Source of the DNA: Prochlorococcus sp. AG-347-L20
Lineage (GTDB): Bacteria; Cyanobacteriota; Cyanobacteriia; PCC-6307; Cyanobiaceae
NCBI GenBank assembly: GCA_003281225.1
Contig: QCCP01000001.1
Span: 124,001-188,000, forward strand
Direction: 5' to 3'
DNA length: 64,000 nucleotides
Each line of letters begins with the position of its first letter. The first letter of the stretch is position 1. Positions 42,945 to 62,680 of the stretch are shown here, piece after piece. Both the position numbers and the translations under genes were made by a program. The notes beneath the pieces were generated by a model, which was not told where the DNA came from, made no database searches, and saw only the letters and a list, made by a program, of their open reading frames with translations.

Positions 42945-43217
42945 TTAATGGGGATAGTTATTGTAGCTTGTAATTTCTTTTTCAAAAATTTCAACAAATT
43001 CAGGTTCTAAAAATGTTTTTAAAGCTTTTTGAAGCTTTTTTTTGATCTTGGAATCTGAGTAGCATTTTTTTGACTTGCAAATGTAAGCTGATCTCCCCAT
43101 TCCCTTTTGAATCATGATGCCATGCTTATAATCTTTAGTAATCTTTAAAAGATCTTTCCGGTCATATGTTTTTCTACATGAAATGCATACACGCAAAACA
43201 GGGATTTGTTGTATCAC
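42945..43217 (-). CDS. ylxR: YlxR family RNA-binding protein
   Basis: LRVCISCRKTYDRKDLLKI, between nusA and infB. Confidence 0.88.
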   Translation of the reverse strand: MIQQIPVLRVCISCRKTYDRKDLLKITKDYKHGIMIQKGMGRSAYICKSKKCYSDSKIKKKLQKALKTFLEPEFVEIFEKEITSYNNYPH

Positions 43218-44617
43218 CGTTTTTTCTCCTCTTTGGCAGATATCTCAGTATCTTGAACAGTCTCTAATGGATCATTATCTGTGAATTCTTCTCCTTCGTA
43301 TTGTTCTTCTCCATATTCTTCTTCATCTTCGGGAAGGGGATAAAGCTCTCTTAATCTTGCATCTTCCGCAGCACGCTCAGCTTGTTCTGCTTCTAATCTA
43401 AGCTCAGCTTCTCGCTGGAGATTCTCTTCCTCTTCCCTTTGAACGATTAATTCAGAGACTGCAGCATCTTCTGCTTCCTGATCGTATTCATGTGAGTTTT
43501 TAACATCAATTTTCCAACCAGTTAATCTTGCTGCAAGTCTTACATTTTGTCCTTCTCTGCCTATTGCAAGACTTAATTGATCGGGAGGAACTAGCACATG
43601 GGCGTGTTGACCTTCTGGGTCAACAAGTCTCACGAGATCTACTTTCGCTGGGCTTAAAGAGTTTAAAATATATTGTATTGGGTCAGATGACCATTTAATA
43701 ACATCAATTTTTTCTCCTCTTAATTCATTTACTACTTGTTGGATTCTTGCCCCTCTCGCTCCAATACAAGCACCTACAGGGTCAACTTCTTGTTCCACGC
43801 TATCAACAGCAACTTTTGTTCTTGGCCCAACAGCTCTTGAAGGAGGATTAGCTTCTCTTGAAACAGCAACAATTTTTACTGTGGCTTCTTGAATTTCCGG
43901 CACTTCGTTTTCAAATAAATAAACAACTAATCCAGCATTTGCTCTGCTTACAAAAAGTTGTGGACCTTTTCTGGCTATTTCGCTAACTTCTTTCAAGAAT
44001 ACTTTGAAAGTTGCATTAGCTCTATAGTTATCATTTGGTAATTGATCTCTTTTAGGAAGTTCGGCCTCTACTTCAGGTCTACCAATACCCGAACTAACTC
44101 CCATTATTACTGATTGTCTTTCAAATCTTATAACTCTTGCAGTTAAAACAGGATCTTCCAAATCTGCAAATTCTTCTTGGATCATTTTTCTTTGTTGATC
44201 TCTTAATTTTTGGGCTAAAACTTGCTTTGTTGTTGAAGCAGCCATTCGTCCAAAATCCTCTTTTTCTGGAGTAACGTCTAAAACAACCGTGTCACCTATT
44301 TGAGCATCATCAGCTACTTGTTTAACTTCTACTAAAGATATTTGATGATCTTCGCTTTCAACTTCTTCTACAATTATTTTACTTGATAAGATCCTATAAC
44401 CTTCTTCATCTAGATCTAATCCAACATCAAAATTACTAAAGTATTCTTCATCAAATGGATCTTCGTTAACTCCAATGTAAAAAGTTCTTCTGTATTTTTC
44501 GTATCCCTTTAACAAAGCTTCGCGCAAGGCTGCTTCAACGATATTAGGAGGTAACTTTTTTTCCTCACTAATGTCTTCAATAAGATTGTTTAAACCTGGG
44601 AGAATAACTAATGCCAT
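43214..44617 (-). CDS. nusA: Transcription termination/antitermination factor NusA
   Basis: [33 protein letters not shown]...[22 protein letters not shown]. Confidence 0.96.
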   Translation of the reverse strand: MALVILPGLNNLIEDISEEKKLPPNIVEAALREALLKGYEKYRRTFYIGVNEDPFDEEYFSNFDVGLDLDEEGYRILSSKIIVEEVESEDHQISLVEVKQVADDAQIGDTVVLDVTPEKEDFGRMAASTTKQVLAQKLRDQQRKMIQEEFADLEDPVLTARVIRFERQSVIMGVSSGIGRPEVEAELPKRDQLPNDNYRANATFKVFLKEVSEIARKGPQLFVSRANAGLVVYLFENEVPEIQEATVKIVAVSREANPPSRAVGPRTKVAVDSVEQEVDPVGACIGARGARIQQVVNELRGEKIDVIKWSSDPIQYILNSLSPAKVDLVRLVDPEGQHAHVLVPPDQLSLAIGREGQNVRLAARLTGWKIDVKNSHEYDQEAEDAAVSELIVQREEEENLQREAELRLEAEQAERAAEDARLRELYPLPEDEEEYGEEQYEGEEFTDNDPLETVQDTEISAKEEKKR

Positions 44618-44653
44618 CTATGATGGGAAAATTGAATAATGTTTGAAAAATAA

Positions 44654-45121
44654 TTAATCTTTTAAGGTACAAAGACTAATTTTTAATACTTCATCTAAAG
44701 GGATTTTCTTTATCCTACCTTTAATGTTAATGGCTAAATAATCATTAGACTTTTCATAAAGTAAACCATTCAGGAATTTTATTTTTGAATTCTTTTGGTT
44801 TAACTCAACATTAACTGGAAAACCCTTAAAAGTTTTGAAGTCTCTATCTGAGGTTAATTCATCACTGACCCCTTGACTACTAATTTCTAACACATATGAA
44901 CAATTGAAAAGATTTGATTTTTCTATTGCCTCAGATGCTGGGGTATTAAATAATGCACAATCATCTAAAGAAATGTCATCCCCATTAGTTTTTCGTATAG
45001 TTATTTCAATAACAACTGGATTTTGATTGGTTTTTATATTTAAACCGTAGATTTCTAAATCCCTCTCATTAGCAACTTTTTCAAATAAAGCTTCTAGTTT
45101 ACTTTTGTCTTCTATATTCAA
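44654..45121 (-). CDS. rimP: Ribosome maturation factor RimP
   Basis: [28 protein letters not shown], upstream of nusA. Confidence 0.9.
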   Translation of the reverse strand: MNIEDKSKLEALFEKVANERDLEIYGLNIKTNQNPVVIEITIRKTNGDDISLDDCALFNTPASEAIEKSNLFNCSYVLEISSQGVSDELTSDRDFKTFKGFPVNVELNQKNSKIKFLNGLLYEKSNDYLAINIKGRIKKIPLDEVLKISLCTLKD

Positions 45122-45281
45122 ACTTATTTATAAATTCATTTAAGATTTATTCTCACACATTAAGAAGTTTTTTCTATAGAAAAATTTAAAAATTTGCATT
45201 TTATCGATGTAAACAAAAAAACAACAATAATCTTTTTCTTCAATTAGATTTGTTAAATAAAATAAAAAAACTATTAATTAA

Positions 45282-46412
<1,131 letters not shown>

Positions 46413-46459
46413 AGCACCCATTGAAATTTAATAATCTATAACTATTAGAGAAAAAGATT

Positions 46460-47173
46460 TTGGATTCACAAACTCAAATGAAACAAGTAGTTGCTGATGC
46501 AGCAATAAGGGAAGTAAAGAGTGAAATGATTCTCGGATTAGGTTCTGGATCTACAGCTGCATTAATGATAAAAAGCCTTGCGGATGAAATACGTTCTGGA
46601 AAACTCAAAAATATAAGAGGTGTTGCAACTTCTTTTCAATCAGAAGTTTTAGCGCTTGAACTGGGTATCCCGCTTATCGATTTAGCTTCTGTATCTCAAA
46701 TTGATTTAGCTATTGATGGAGCAGATGAAGTTGATCCAGGATTTCAATTAATAAAAGGAGGAGGAGCATGCCATGTTAGAGAAAAGTTAGTGGCATCTAA
46801 AGCTAATCAATTTTTGATTGTTGTTGATGAAACTAAACTTGTACAAAATCTAAATCAATCTTTCCCTTTACCTGTAGAAGTTCTTCCAAATGCTTGGAAG
46901 CAAGTTCAGGAAGTAATTTCAGAAATGAATGGGAATTCTTCTTTAAGATTGGCTACTAAAAAAGCTGGCCCAGTTGTCACAGACCAAGGCAACCTCATCC
47001 TAGATGTATTATTTAATAATGGTATTAAGAATCCAAAAGACATTGAAATCAGGATTAATAATATTCCAGGAGTATTAGAAAATGGATTATTCGTTGATCT
47101 TACAGACAAAGTATTAGTTGGTAAAATTGAAGACAACATTCCAGTGGTTTACTCACCCTCAAGAGTTAGCTAA
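46460..47173 (+). CDS. rpiA: Ribose-5-phosphate isomerase A (TTG start)
   Basis: [12 protein letters not shown]...[28 protein letters not shown]. Confidence 0.96.
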   Translation: MDSQTQMKQVVADAAIREVKSEMILGLGSGSTAALMIKSLADEIRSGKLKNIRGVATSFQSEVLALELGIPLIDLASVSQIDLAIDGADEVDPGFQLIKGGGACHVREKLVASKANQFLIVVDETKLVQNLNQSFPLPVEVLPNAWKQVQEVISEMNGNSSLRLATKKAGPVVTDQGNLILDVLFNNGIKNPKDIEIRINNIPGVLENGLFVDLTDKVLVGKIEDNIPVVYSPSRVS

Positions 47174-48456
47174 TCTTTAAATCTTATTTCTACAGAGTTA
47201 GCGTGGCTATGTAAGCCCTCACTTTTAGCAAGATTAATAATATCAAGGCTATTAACTTTTAAACTTTCTTCATTAAATTCTATTATTGAAGTATTTTTCA
47301 TAAAGGTTTCAACCCCCAACGAACCGCTAAATCTAGAATTTCCTGACGTGGGTAAAGTATGATTTGGTCCAGCAAGATAATCTCCAACAGCTTCTGGGGT
47401 CCATTTTCCTAAAAATATTGCTCCTGCATTCTCTATACCTGCAAGAATTTTTTTTGAATCTATAGTAAGAATTTGTAGGTGTTCAGGGGCAAAGTTATTG
47501 CTCAGTTCAACACATGATTCATAATTCTCGCAAATCACAATTAAACCCCAATTTTTTATTGATTGCATGCAAATTTCTTTTCTTGGATGATCATCCATTT
47601 TTTTATAAAGTTCTTCTACAACTTCTTTTGCCTGTTTATTTGATGTAGTTAGAAGTATTGATGAAGCTAAAGGATCATGTTCTGCTTGTGCTAGTAGATC
47701 AGATGCTATATGCGTGCTTTGAGCTTTTTCATCTGCAATGATTAATATTTCACTTGGACCAGCTAAAGAATCAATCCCTGTAGAGCCATAAATGAGTTTT
47801 TTCGCAGTTGTAACATATATATTCCCTGGGCCTGAAATAACATCAACTTTATTGATTTGATTTGTGCCAAATGCTAAAGCACCAATTGCTTGAGCTCCTC
47901 CAATTCTAAATACTTTATTTATCCCGGATAAGTGAGCTGCAGCTAAAACAGTTTTGTTTATTTCCCCTTCTTTATTCCCAGGAGATACCATTATAATTTC
48001 TTCTACTCCTGCTACTTTTGCAGGTATAGCATTCATCAAAACTGTACTTGGATAAGCAGCTCTACCTCCAGGAATATAAATACCTGCATTTTTAACTGGT
48101 CTCCATCTTCTTTGGACTGTATCACCATATTCACCTTTTATAGTGAAAGATTGAGGAATTTCTTTTTCATGGAATTTTTGAATTCTTTTATGAGCTACCA
48201 TAAGTGAATGCTTTAAATTGTTATCAATTTCATCCCATGCATTTTTTATTTGATCTGCACTCACTTGCATAGGGTCAGGGTCGAAACCATCAAATTTTTT
48301 TGTATATTTTTCTACTGCTATATCTCCAGAAATTTTTACTTCTTGAAGAATTTCTTCAACCATTTTATTTATCTTATTATTGTTATCTGAATTAGTTCGA
48401 GTAGAAATCCTGTTTAATTCCTCAATAGCCTCTTTTTTATTGTTTATGATCTTCAT
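47170..48456 (-). CDS. hisD: Histidinol dehydrogenase
   Basis: [27 protein letters not shown]...[10 protein letters not shown]...APEHLQI. Confidence 0.96.
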   Translation of the reverse strand: MKIINNKKEAIEELNRISTRTNSDNNNKINKMVEEILQEVKISGDIAVEKYTKKFDGFDPDPMQVSADQIKNAWDEIDNNLKHSLMVAHKRIQKFHEKEIPQSFTIKGEYGDTVQRRWRPVKNAGIYIPGGRAAYPSTVLMNAIPAKVAGVEEIIMVSPGNKEGEINKTVLAAAHLSGINKVFRIGGAQAIGALAFGTNQINKVDVISGPGNIYVTTAKKLIYGSTGIDSLAGPSEILIIADEKAQSTHIASDLLAQAEHDPLASSILLTTSNKQAKEVVEELYKKMDDHPRKEICMQSIKNWGLIVICENYESCVELSNNFAPEHLQILTIDSKKILAGIENAGAIFLGKWTPEAVGDYLAGPNHTLPTSGNSRFSGSLGVETFMKNTSIIEFNEESLKVNSLDIINLAKSEGLHSHANSVEIRFKD

Positions 48457-48576
48457 TTGCTTAATTTTTTCAAATAGGAAGGCTCAAAACCCAATTTAAT
48501 ATTTTCTAAATTATATATGATTGATTAGTAGACGATTTATTTGTTATGATAAAATCTTCTATTTTATGTACGCTCT

Positions 48577-48870
48577 GTGGCCAACAACAAATCAGCAAAA
48601 AAGAGAATACAAATTGCCGAAAGAAATCGTTTAATAAATAAGTCATACAAATCTACTGTTAGGACTTTAACTAAGAAAACATTAGAGAACTGCGAAAAAT
48701 ATAAAAATAACCCTAATGAGGATAATAAAAATTTAGTGAAAACAAGTCTTAATAACGCTTTTAGCTTTATTGATAAGGCAGTTAAAAAAAATGTTCTTCA
48801 CAAGAACAACGGTGCTAATAAAAAATCGAAAATCAACAATTTTGTAAAAACTACTCTTACCACTAAGTAA
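48577..48870 (+). CDS. rpsT: 30S ribosomal protein S20 (GTG start)
   Basis: MANNKSAKKRIQIAERNRLINKSYKSTVRTL. Confidence 0.95.
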   Translation: MANNKSAKKRIQIAERNRLINKSYKSTVRTLTKKTLENCEKYKNNPNEDNKNLVKTSLNNAFSFIDKAVKKNVLHKNNGANKKSKINNFVKTTLTTK

Positions 48871-48887
48871 AAAGAGAGATCACAATT

Positions 48888-49676
48888 ATGAGCGATATAG
48901 AACTCATAGACTCGCACTGTCATTTAATATTTGAAAATTTTGAGAGAGATCTTGAAGATGTTGTTTTAAGATTTCGTTCAAGAGGTGTAAAAAAATTAGT
49001 TCATGCTTGTTGTGAATTAACAGAAATTCCAAAGTTAAAAAAAATATCCAATGAATTTAATGAAATTTACTATTCAGTTGGTTTGCATCCGCTAGAAGCA
49101 AAAAAATGGGAACAAAGCTCAAAATCTCTTCTAAGAAAATCAGCTCTAGAGGATAGACGAGTTGTAGCTATTGGGGAATTAGGCTTGGATTTTTTTAAAA
49201 ATGAAAATAAAACTCAGCAGATTGAAGCACTTATTCCTCAAATGGAGTTAGCTTATGAACTCCAATTGCCCGTAATTATCCATTGCAGAGATGCTGCAAA
49301 TGAAATGATTGAGATATGTAGTGATCTCTCTAAAAAAGGAAAATGTCCTGATGGTGTACTTCATTGTTGGACAGGAACACCAAAAGAAATGAAGGAATTC
49401 TTAAAGCTTGGATTTTACATCAGTTTTAGTGGAATAGTCACTTTCCCAAAAGCACATGACATTCACGAGTGTGCCAAAATAGTCCCAAATGATAAATACT
49501 TAATTGAAACTGACGCACCATTTTTATCTCCTGTCCCTCATAGGGGTAAAAGAAATGAACCCGCGTTTGTTGAAAATGTTGCCAATTTTATGGCAGATTT
49601 AAGATCTACTGAATTAACCACAATTGCTAGAGAGTCATATAAGAATGCTGAAGATTTGTTTAAATTTGACTTGTAA
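48888..49676 (+). CDS. tatD: TatD family hydrolase
   Basis: LIDSHCHLIFENFERDL...SVGLHPLEA...IGELGLDF...HCRDA...IETDAPFLSP. Confidence 0.93.
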   Translation: MSDIELIDSHCHLIFENFERDLEDVVLRFRSRGVKKLVHACCELTEIPKLKKISNEFNEIYYSVGLHPLEAKKWEQSSKSLLRKSALEDRRVVAIGELGLDFFKNENKTQQIEALIPQMELAYELQLPVIIHCRDAANEMIEICSDLSKKGKCPDGVLHCWTGTPKEMKEFLKLGFYISFSGIVTFPKAHDIHECAKIVPNDKYLIETDAPFLSPVPHRGKRNEPAFVENVANFMADLRSTELTTIARESYKNAEDLFKFDL

Positions 49677-49917
49677 AGTAGACGTAGCAGCTGTTAGTAT
49701 TAGGAATTACTGGAAATTTTTCTTAATTTTTTGTCTTTAACAAACATAGTTAGTGATTTATCAGCATTAAACAAAATTTAATTCCTATTTATTAGATTGT
49801 TTTTTGTTGAAATCGAGATTTAATTGCTGATTTCATTTTAAGTGAGAAGTTAAAGAACTAATTATTAAGTAGATTAAAAGTAAATGGTAAATCTCACAAA
49901 ATCGCAGGTTTTTTTGG

Positions 49918-52900
49918 ATGAGCAGTAGCGCTTTACAGGTAGCAAAAACAGCTACTTATCTACCAGATTTAGTTGAAGTACAAAGAGCAAGCTTTAAATG
50001 GTTTTTAGAAAAGGGTTTAATAGAAGAATTACAAAATTTTTCCCCTATTTCTGATTACACAGGTAAATTAGAATTACATTTTATTGGTGAAGAGTACAGG
50101 TTAAAAAGACCTAGACATGATGTTGAGGAAGCCAAAAGAAGAGATGCTACATTTGCATCTCAGATGTATGTAATTTGCAGATTAATTAATAAAGAGACAG
50201 GGGAAATTAAAGAGCAAGAAGTATTTATTGGCGAATTACCATTAATGACTGAAAGAGGAACTTTCATTATTAATGGCGCCGAAAGAGTTATCGTTAATCA
50301 AATTGTTAGAAGTCCTGGAGTATATTTCAAAGATGAACTGGATAAAAATGGTCGAAGAACTTACAACGCTAGCGTTATCCCAAATAGAGGCGCATGGTTA
50401 AAATTCGAGACTGATAAAAATAATTTACTTTATGTGAGAGTTGATAAAACTAGAAAGATTAATGCTCATGTTCTTATGAGAGCTATGGGTCTTTCAGATA
50501 ATGATGTGGTCGACAAACTTAGGCATCCTGAGTTTTATCAAAACTCAATTCAGTCAGCTAATGACGAGGGAATTAATTCAGAAGATCAGGCATTACTTGA
50601 GTTATACAAAAAGCTACGTCCTGGTGAACCACCCTCCGTTTCTGGCGGACAACAGCTATTACAAAGTAGATTCTTTGATCCCAAAAGATATGATTTAGGC
50701 CGAGTTGGTAGATATAAAATAAATAAAAAATTGAGACTTACTGTCCCAGACGAGGTAAGAACACTTACCCATGAAGATGTTCTTTCTACCATTGATTATT
50801 TAATTAATCTTGAATTGGATATTGGCGGTGCTAGTTTGGATGATATTGACCATCTTGGTAATCGAAGGGTTAGATCTGTTGGAGAACTACTTCAAAATCA
50901 AGTACGGGTGGGACTTAATCGTTTAGAGAGAATTATCAAAGAAAGAATGACTGTAGGAGAAACAGATTCTTTAACTCCCGCTCAACTAGTCAATCCCAAA
51001 CCTTTGGTTGCTGCCATAAAGGAGTTTTTTGGCTCCAGTCAATTAAGTCAGTTCATGGATCAAACTAATCCTCTAGCTGAATTAACACATAAGAGAAGAA
51101 TCTCAGCATTAGGTCCAGGAGGTTTAACTCGAGAAAGAGCAGGCTTTGCGGTAAGAGATATTCACCCTTCACATTATGGAAGATTATGTCCTATCGAGAC
51201 TCCTGAAGGTCCTAATGCAGGACTTATAAATTCTTTAGCTACCCACGCAAGAGTTAATGAATACGGTTTTATTGAAACACCTTTTTGGGAAGTTAGTAAC
51301 GGTAGAGTTAATAAGGCAGGTAATCCGGTTTATCTTTCTGCTGATTTAGAAGATGAGTGTAGGGTTGCTCCAGGAGACGTAGCTACTGACAAGAATGGCA
51401 ATATAATCGCAAATCTAATACCAGTAAGATACAGACAGGATTTTGAAAAAGTCCCTCCTCATCAAGTTGATTATGTTCAGCTTTCTCCCGTTCAGGTAAT
51501 TTCAGTTGCTACTTCACTTATTCCTTTCTTGGAACATGATGATGCTAATAGAGCTCTCATGGGATCAAATATGCAACGCCAAGCCGTTCCATTGCTAAGG
51601 CCAGAACGCCCTTTAGTTGGTACAGGTTTAGAATCTCAAGTTGCAAGAGATTCGGGAATGGTTCCTATAACAAAAGTTAATGGAACTGTATCTTATGTAG
51701 ACGCTAATGAAATTGTCGTTAAAGATGAGCATGGTAATGAACATTTTCACTATCTTCAGAAATATCAAAGATCAAATCAAGATACCTGTCTCAACCAAAG
51801 ACCTATTGTGAAAATTGGAGATAAAGTTATATCTGGTCAGGTTTTAGCAGATGGCTCCGCATGTGAAGGAGGCGAAATAGCCCTTGGCCAAAATGTTTTA
51901 ATTGCTTACATGCCATGGGAGGGATACAACTATGAAGATGCCATACTTGTGAGCGAGAGGATGGTAACTGATGATTTATATACCTCAGTACATATTGAAA
52001 AATATGAAATTGAAGCAAGACAAACGAAGCTAGGACCTGAAGAAATAACAAGAGAGATTCCTAATATCTCGGAAGAAAGCTTGAATAATCTTGATGAGAT
52101 GGGAATTATTAGGATTGGTGCTTTTGTCGAGAGTGGAGATATTCTTGTAGGAAAAGTGACTCCGAAAGGGGAATCAGACCAACCACCAGAAGAAAAACTG
52201 TTAAGAGCTATTTTCGGTGAAAAGGCTCGAGATGTTAGAGATAATTCCCTCAGGGTACCTAAAACTGAAAAGGGAAGGGTTTTGGATGTTCGCATTTATA
52301 CTAGAGAACAAGGTGATGAATTACCTCCAGGAGCCAACATGGTTGTTAGAGTTTATGTGGCTCAGAGAAGGAAAATTCAAGTGGGTGACAAAATGGCTGG
52401 GAGGCATGGAAATAAAGGAATTATTAGCAGAATCTTACCAAGAGAAGATATGCCTTATTTACCTGATGGAACCCCTGTGGATATAGTTCTGAATCCATTA
52501 GGAGTTCCAAGTAGGATGAATGTAGGTCAAGTTTTTGAATTATTGATGGGCTGGGCAGCCTCCAACTTAAATTGCCGGGTTAAAGTTGTACCATTCGATG
52601 AAATGTATGGAGCTGAAAAATCACATCAAACTGTTCAAGCATTTTTAGAGGAAGCTTCAAAACAGCCAGGTAAAGCATGGGTTTACAATCCTGAAGATCC
52701 TGGAAAGTTATTACTTAAAGATGGTAGAACAGGGGAACCATTCGATCAGCCAGTTGCTGTTGGATACTCTCACTTCCTCAAATTAGTCCATTTGGTGGAT
52801 GATAAAATTCATGCAAGATCCACTGGTCCTTACTCTTTAGTTACACAGCAACCCTTGGGCGGTAAAGCTCAGCAAGGTGGGCAAAGGCTTGGAGAAATGG

Positions 52901-53211
52901 AAGTATGGGCTCTTGAAGCTTATGGAGCTGCTTATACTCTTCAGGAATTGTTAACTGTTAAATCTGATGATATGCAAGGAAGAAATGAAGCGCTTAATGC
53001 GATCGTAAAAGGTAAACCGATCCCAAGGCCTGGTACGCCTGAGTCATTTAAAGTTCTTATGAGGGAATTACAATCTCTAGGTTTGGATATAGGGGTTTAT
53101 ACAGATGAAGGAAAAGAGGTAGATTTAATGCAAGATATCAATCCGAGAAGAAATACTCCATCAAGGCCGACTTACGAATCACTCGGAACCTCTGAATATG
53201 AGGAAGATTAA
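49918..53211 (+). CDS. rpoB: RNA polymerase beta subunit
   Basis: [39 protein letters not shown]. Confidence 0.99.
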   Translation: MSSSALQVAKTATYLPDLVEVQRASFKWFLEKGLIEELQNFSPISDYTGKLELHFIGEEYRLKRPRHDVEEAKRRDATFASQMYVICRLINKETGEIKEQEVFIGELPLMTERGTFIINGAERVIVNQIVRSPGVYFKDELDKNGRRTYNASVIPNRGAWLKFETDKNNLLYVRVDKTRKINAHVLMRAMGLSDNDVVDKLRHPEFYQNSIQSANDEGINSEDQALLELYKKLRPGEPPSVSGGQQLLQSRFFDPKRYDLGRVGRYKINKKLRLTVPDEVRTLTHEDVLSTIDYLINLELDIGGASLDDIDHLGNRRVRSVGELLQNQVRVGLNRLERIIKERMTVGETDSLTPAQLVNPKPLVAAIKEFFGSSQLSQFMDQTNPLAELTHKRRISALGPGGLTRERAGFAVRDIHPSHYGRLCPIETPEGPNAGLINSLATHARVNEYGFIETPFWEVSNGRVNKAGNPVYLSADLEDECRVAPGDVATDKNGNIIANLIPVRYRQDFEKVPPHQVDYVQLSPVQVISVATSLIPFLEHDDANRALMGSNMQRQAVPLLRPERPLVGTGLESQVARDSGMVPITKVNGTVSYVDANEIVVKDEHGNEHFHYLQKYQRSNQDTCLNQRPIVKIGDKVISGQVLADGSACEGGEIALGQNVLIAYMPWEGYNYEDAILVSERMVTDDLYTSVHIEKYEIEARQTKLGPEEITREIPNISEESLNNLDEMGIIRIGAFVESGDILVGKVTPKGESDQPPEEKLLRAIFGEKARDVRDNSLRVPKTEKGRVLDVRIYTREQGDELPPGANMVVRVYVAQRRKIQVGDKMAGRHGNKGIISRILPREDMPYLPDGTPVDIVLNPLGVPSRMNVGQVFELLMGWAASNLNCRVKVVPFDEMYGAEKSHQTVQAFLEEASKQPGKAWVYNPEDPGKLLLKDGRTGEPFDQPVAVGYSHFLKLVHLVDDKIHARSTGPYSLVTQQPLGGKAQQGGQRLGEMEVWALEAYGAAYTLQELLTVKSDDMQGRNEALNAIVKGKPIPRPGTPESFKVLMRELQSLGLDIGVYTDEGKEVDLMQDINPRRNTPSRPTYESLGTSEYEED

Positions 53212-55158
<1,947 letters not shown>

Positions 55159-55165
55159 TCTTTAA

Positions 55166-59293
<4,128 letters not shown>

Positions 59294-59344
59294 ATATTAT
59301 CTATTATTAGATTTAGTGGCTAGAATTGATTTTTAAATTTGTAA

Positions 59345-59500
<156 letters not shown>

Positions 59501-59517
59501 AAATAGTTTTTAAATAA

Positions 59518-60576
<1,059 letters not shown>

Positions 60577-60625
60577 TATTATCTAATAAAAATTTTTTTA
60601 AAAGTATCTTGAACGCGTTATTATT

Positions 60626-60772
60626 GTGTTAATTAATCTTAAATCTTTGGGTTTTATTAAGACAAAAATTTTACCTTTCGCTATCGTCTCACTCTTTGGG
60701 ATTGCCTTCTTAGCGGTAAGTGCAAGAATTTGGTTGCCAGGAGATATGATGTCTCCTGCCCCTATAAATTAA
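60626..60772 (+). CDS. Small single-TM protein (48 aa, GTG start), absent from ORF track
   Basis: (V/M)LINLKSLGFIKTKILPFAIVSLFGIAFLAVSARIWLPGDMMSPAPIN*; hydrophobic helix plus proline-rich tail; fits the gap between rlmN and the HEAT gene. Confidence 0.6.
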   Translation: MLINLKSLGFIKTKILPFAIVSLFGIAFLAVSARIWLPGDMMSPAPIN

Positions 60773-60790
60773 TATTTTTAGTTTTTCAAA

Positions 60791-61558
60791 ATGACAAAAA
60801 ATAAGGATCCCAATAAAGAAAGCTTAGTTGATATCGCTGTTGATCCAGATGTTTTAGCGAAAGAATTAGCCTTAGAAATTGAAATAGATCCTTTAGAGCA
60901 AATTGATGAAGATTCTTTTCCAAAAGGGTTAAACATAACTCAGGAGTGCAATGAAGCATTAAAAATGCTAAAAGGTAACAGAGAAGAAAGAATACAGGGA
61001 TTAAGAATATTTTGTGAATTTAGAGATTCAAGATCTTTTCCCCTTTTGTTACCATTGCTTGATCAACCTTGTCCTGTTGAAAGAATGAGTGTTGTATATG
61101 CATTGGGTCGTAATCCATGCCCAAGCGCGGTCGAGAAACTTGTTAGTCTTCTTGAGACTGACGATAATGCTTATGTCAGAAGAGCGACAGCATGGAGCTT
61201 AGCTAATTATGATAATCAAATTGTTTTGGAGCCATTAATAAATGCTTTGAAGAACGATGTCGCTGCAGTAAGGTTATGGGCATCTAGTTCTTTAGCTGAA
61301 ATTGGAAATGTTTCTTTGAAAAATGCTCAATTGGCAGCAGAACAACTTTTAATAAGTTTAAAAATAGATAATGAATCGGGTGTAAGAAGTAATTGCATCT
61401 GGTCATTGTGTAGATTGTACGAAAAATTAAATAATACATTTCAAGAAAGTTTCGTTGATGAATGTACCAAGATAGCTCTTTTTGATAAAGAACCCTCCGT
61501 TATGGAAGAAGCAAAAACTGCCTTGGATTCAATGGGGATGCAAGGTTTTTATAACTAA
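60791..61558 (+). CDS. HEAT-repeat protein (phycobilisome-lyase/PBS-lyase HEAT type)
   Basis: ERMSVVYALGRNPCPSAVEKLVSLLETDDNAYVRRATAWSLANY...VRLWASSSLAEIG. Confidence 0.85.
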   Translation: MTKNKDPNKESLVDIAVDPDVLAKELALEIEIDPLEQIDEDSFPKGLNITQECNEALKMLKGNREERIQGLRIFCEFRDSRSFPLLLPLLDQPCPVERMSVVYALGRNPCPSAVEKLVSLLETDDNAYVRRATAWSLANYDNQIVLEPLINALKNDVAAVRLWASSSLAEIGNVSLKNAQLAAEQLLISLKIDNESGVRSNCIWSLCRLYEKLNNTFQESFVDECTKIALFDKEPSVMEEAKTALDSMGMQGFYN

Positions 61559-61683
61559 ATTTCTTAATTTTTTATAAGCACATGATGGAAAAAGTTTATT
61601 TATTAGATATTCCATATAAAAATTAAAATTAATTAACTTGTACCAACTGAAACAAAAAAATTTCGTTATTCTATATAAAGTAA

Positions 61684-61698
61684 AAGTACTCAGTACTT
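61684..61698. promoter_or_regulatory. 15-bp perfect palindrome AAGTACT-C-AGTACTT ahead of the DUF2997 gene
   Basis: Read directly; 7 bp upstream of the probable ATG at 61706. Confidence 0.8.
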
Positions 61699-61921
61699 GA
61701 ATTTAATGCCTCAAAAAACATTGAGATTCAAAATTCATCAAGACGGAAGAGTTGAAGAGTCAGTAGAGGGGTTTGCTGGTAGTTCATGTAATGATGCTAC
61801 AAGAAACCTTGAAGATGCTCTTGGAAAAGTAACAGTAAAAAATAAAACTTCTGATGCTTTCATCTCTAATCAAAATGAAAAATTAAAACAATTCAACCAC
61901 GAATCTAATGTCCCACTTTAG
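61697..61921 (+). CDS. DUF2997-family protein (start more likely ATG at 61706)
   Basis: MPQKTLRFKIHQDGRVEESVEGFAGSSC. Confidence 0.8.
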   Translation: MNLMPQKTLRFKIHQDGRVEESVEGFAGSSCNDATRNLEDALGKVTVKNKTSDAFISNQNEKLKQFNHESNVPL

Positions 61922-62300
61922 TACAATTAAAACTCAGCTCAAAGATTCAGAGCCATTAATTAAAGCTTTAAATAATCTTGGTTACATAATTAATCAAGAA
62001 GAGAAGTTTGTTAAAGGTTACAAAGGTAAGTTTACAGCTGTTGATATAAGCATGAATCTTCCTGGCGATACTAAAGTTGGATTTAAATGGGACAACAATT
62101 CAAATGCATATGAATTAGTTACTGATTTAGATCTGTGGAAATTTGATCTACCAGTAGAAAGATTTATCTCTAAGGTTACTCAAATGTATGCCTATGAAAC
62201 AATTATTTCCAAAACAAAAGAGGATGGTTACCAAATCGTAGAACAAAAAAATCAAAATGATGGCTCTATTGAATTGGTTTTAACCAAGTGGGATAATTAA
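61908..62300 (+). CDS. ycf35: DUF1257 / Ycf35-like protein
   Basis: MSHFSTIKTQLKDSEPLIKALNNLGY; overlaps the DUF2997 stop; ferredoxin gene follows. Confidence 0.82.
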   Translation: MSHFSTIKTQLKDSEPLIKALNNLGYIINQEEKFVKGYKGKFTAVDISMNLPGDTKVGFKWDNNSNAYELVTDLDLWKFDLPVERFISKVTQMYAYETIISKTKEDGYQIVEQKNQNDGSIELVLTKWDN

Positions 62301-62309
62301 CCTTATATT

Positions 62310-62669
62310 ATGGATTTAACAGATCCATTTGATAATTTTGAAGAGAATATTGAAATTACAGGCTTTGAGCCTGTACTTGGTGGAAAGTTAGCAGAAAAAG
62401 CAGTTTGGGTTGATGAGGCTAAATGCATTGGTTGCCAGTATTGTGTACACGTAGCTTCGAACACTTTCATGGTAGATGAATTTCATGGTAGAAGTCGAGC
62501 TATGCGACAAGATGGAGATAGTGCTGATGTTATACAAGAAGCGATAGATACGTGCCCTGTTGATTGTATTCACTGGGTGAATTTTGAAGAATTGGATGAT
62601 CTAGAGAACAGTCTCGATAGGGATATGTTTCAATCATTTGGAAAACCACCAAGAATGAATAAACATTAA
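62310..62669 (+). CDS. 4Fe-4S ferredoxin
   Basis: CIGCQYC...CPVDC, single-cluster ligand set. Confidence 0.88.
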   Translation: MDLTDPFDNFEENIEITGFEPVLGGKLAEKAVWVDEAKCIGCQYCVHVASNTFMVDEFHGRSRAMRQDGDSADVIQEAIDTCPVDCIHWVNFEELDDLENSLDRDMFQSFGKPPRMNKH

Positions 62670-62680
62670 TTTTTAAAAAG

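Noticed and set aside
49677-49917. 240-bp leader upstream of rpoB as a structured riboregulator
   Set aside because: Looked for strong inverted repeats by eye and found none convincing; a long leader alone is not sufficient.
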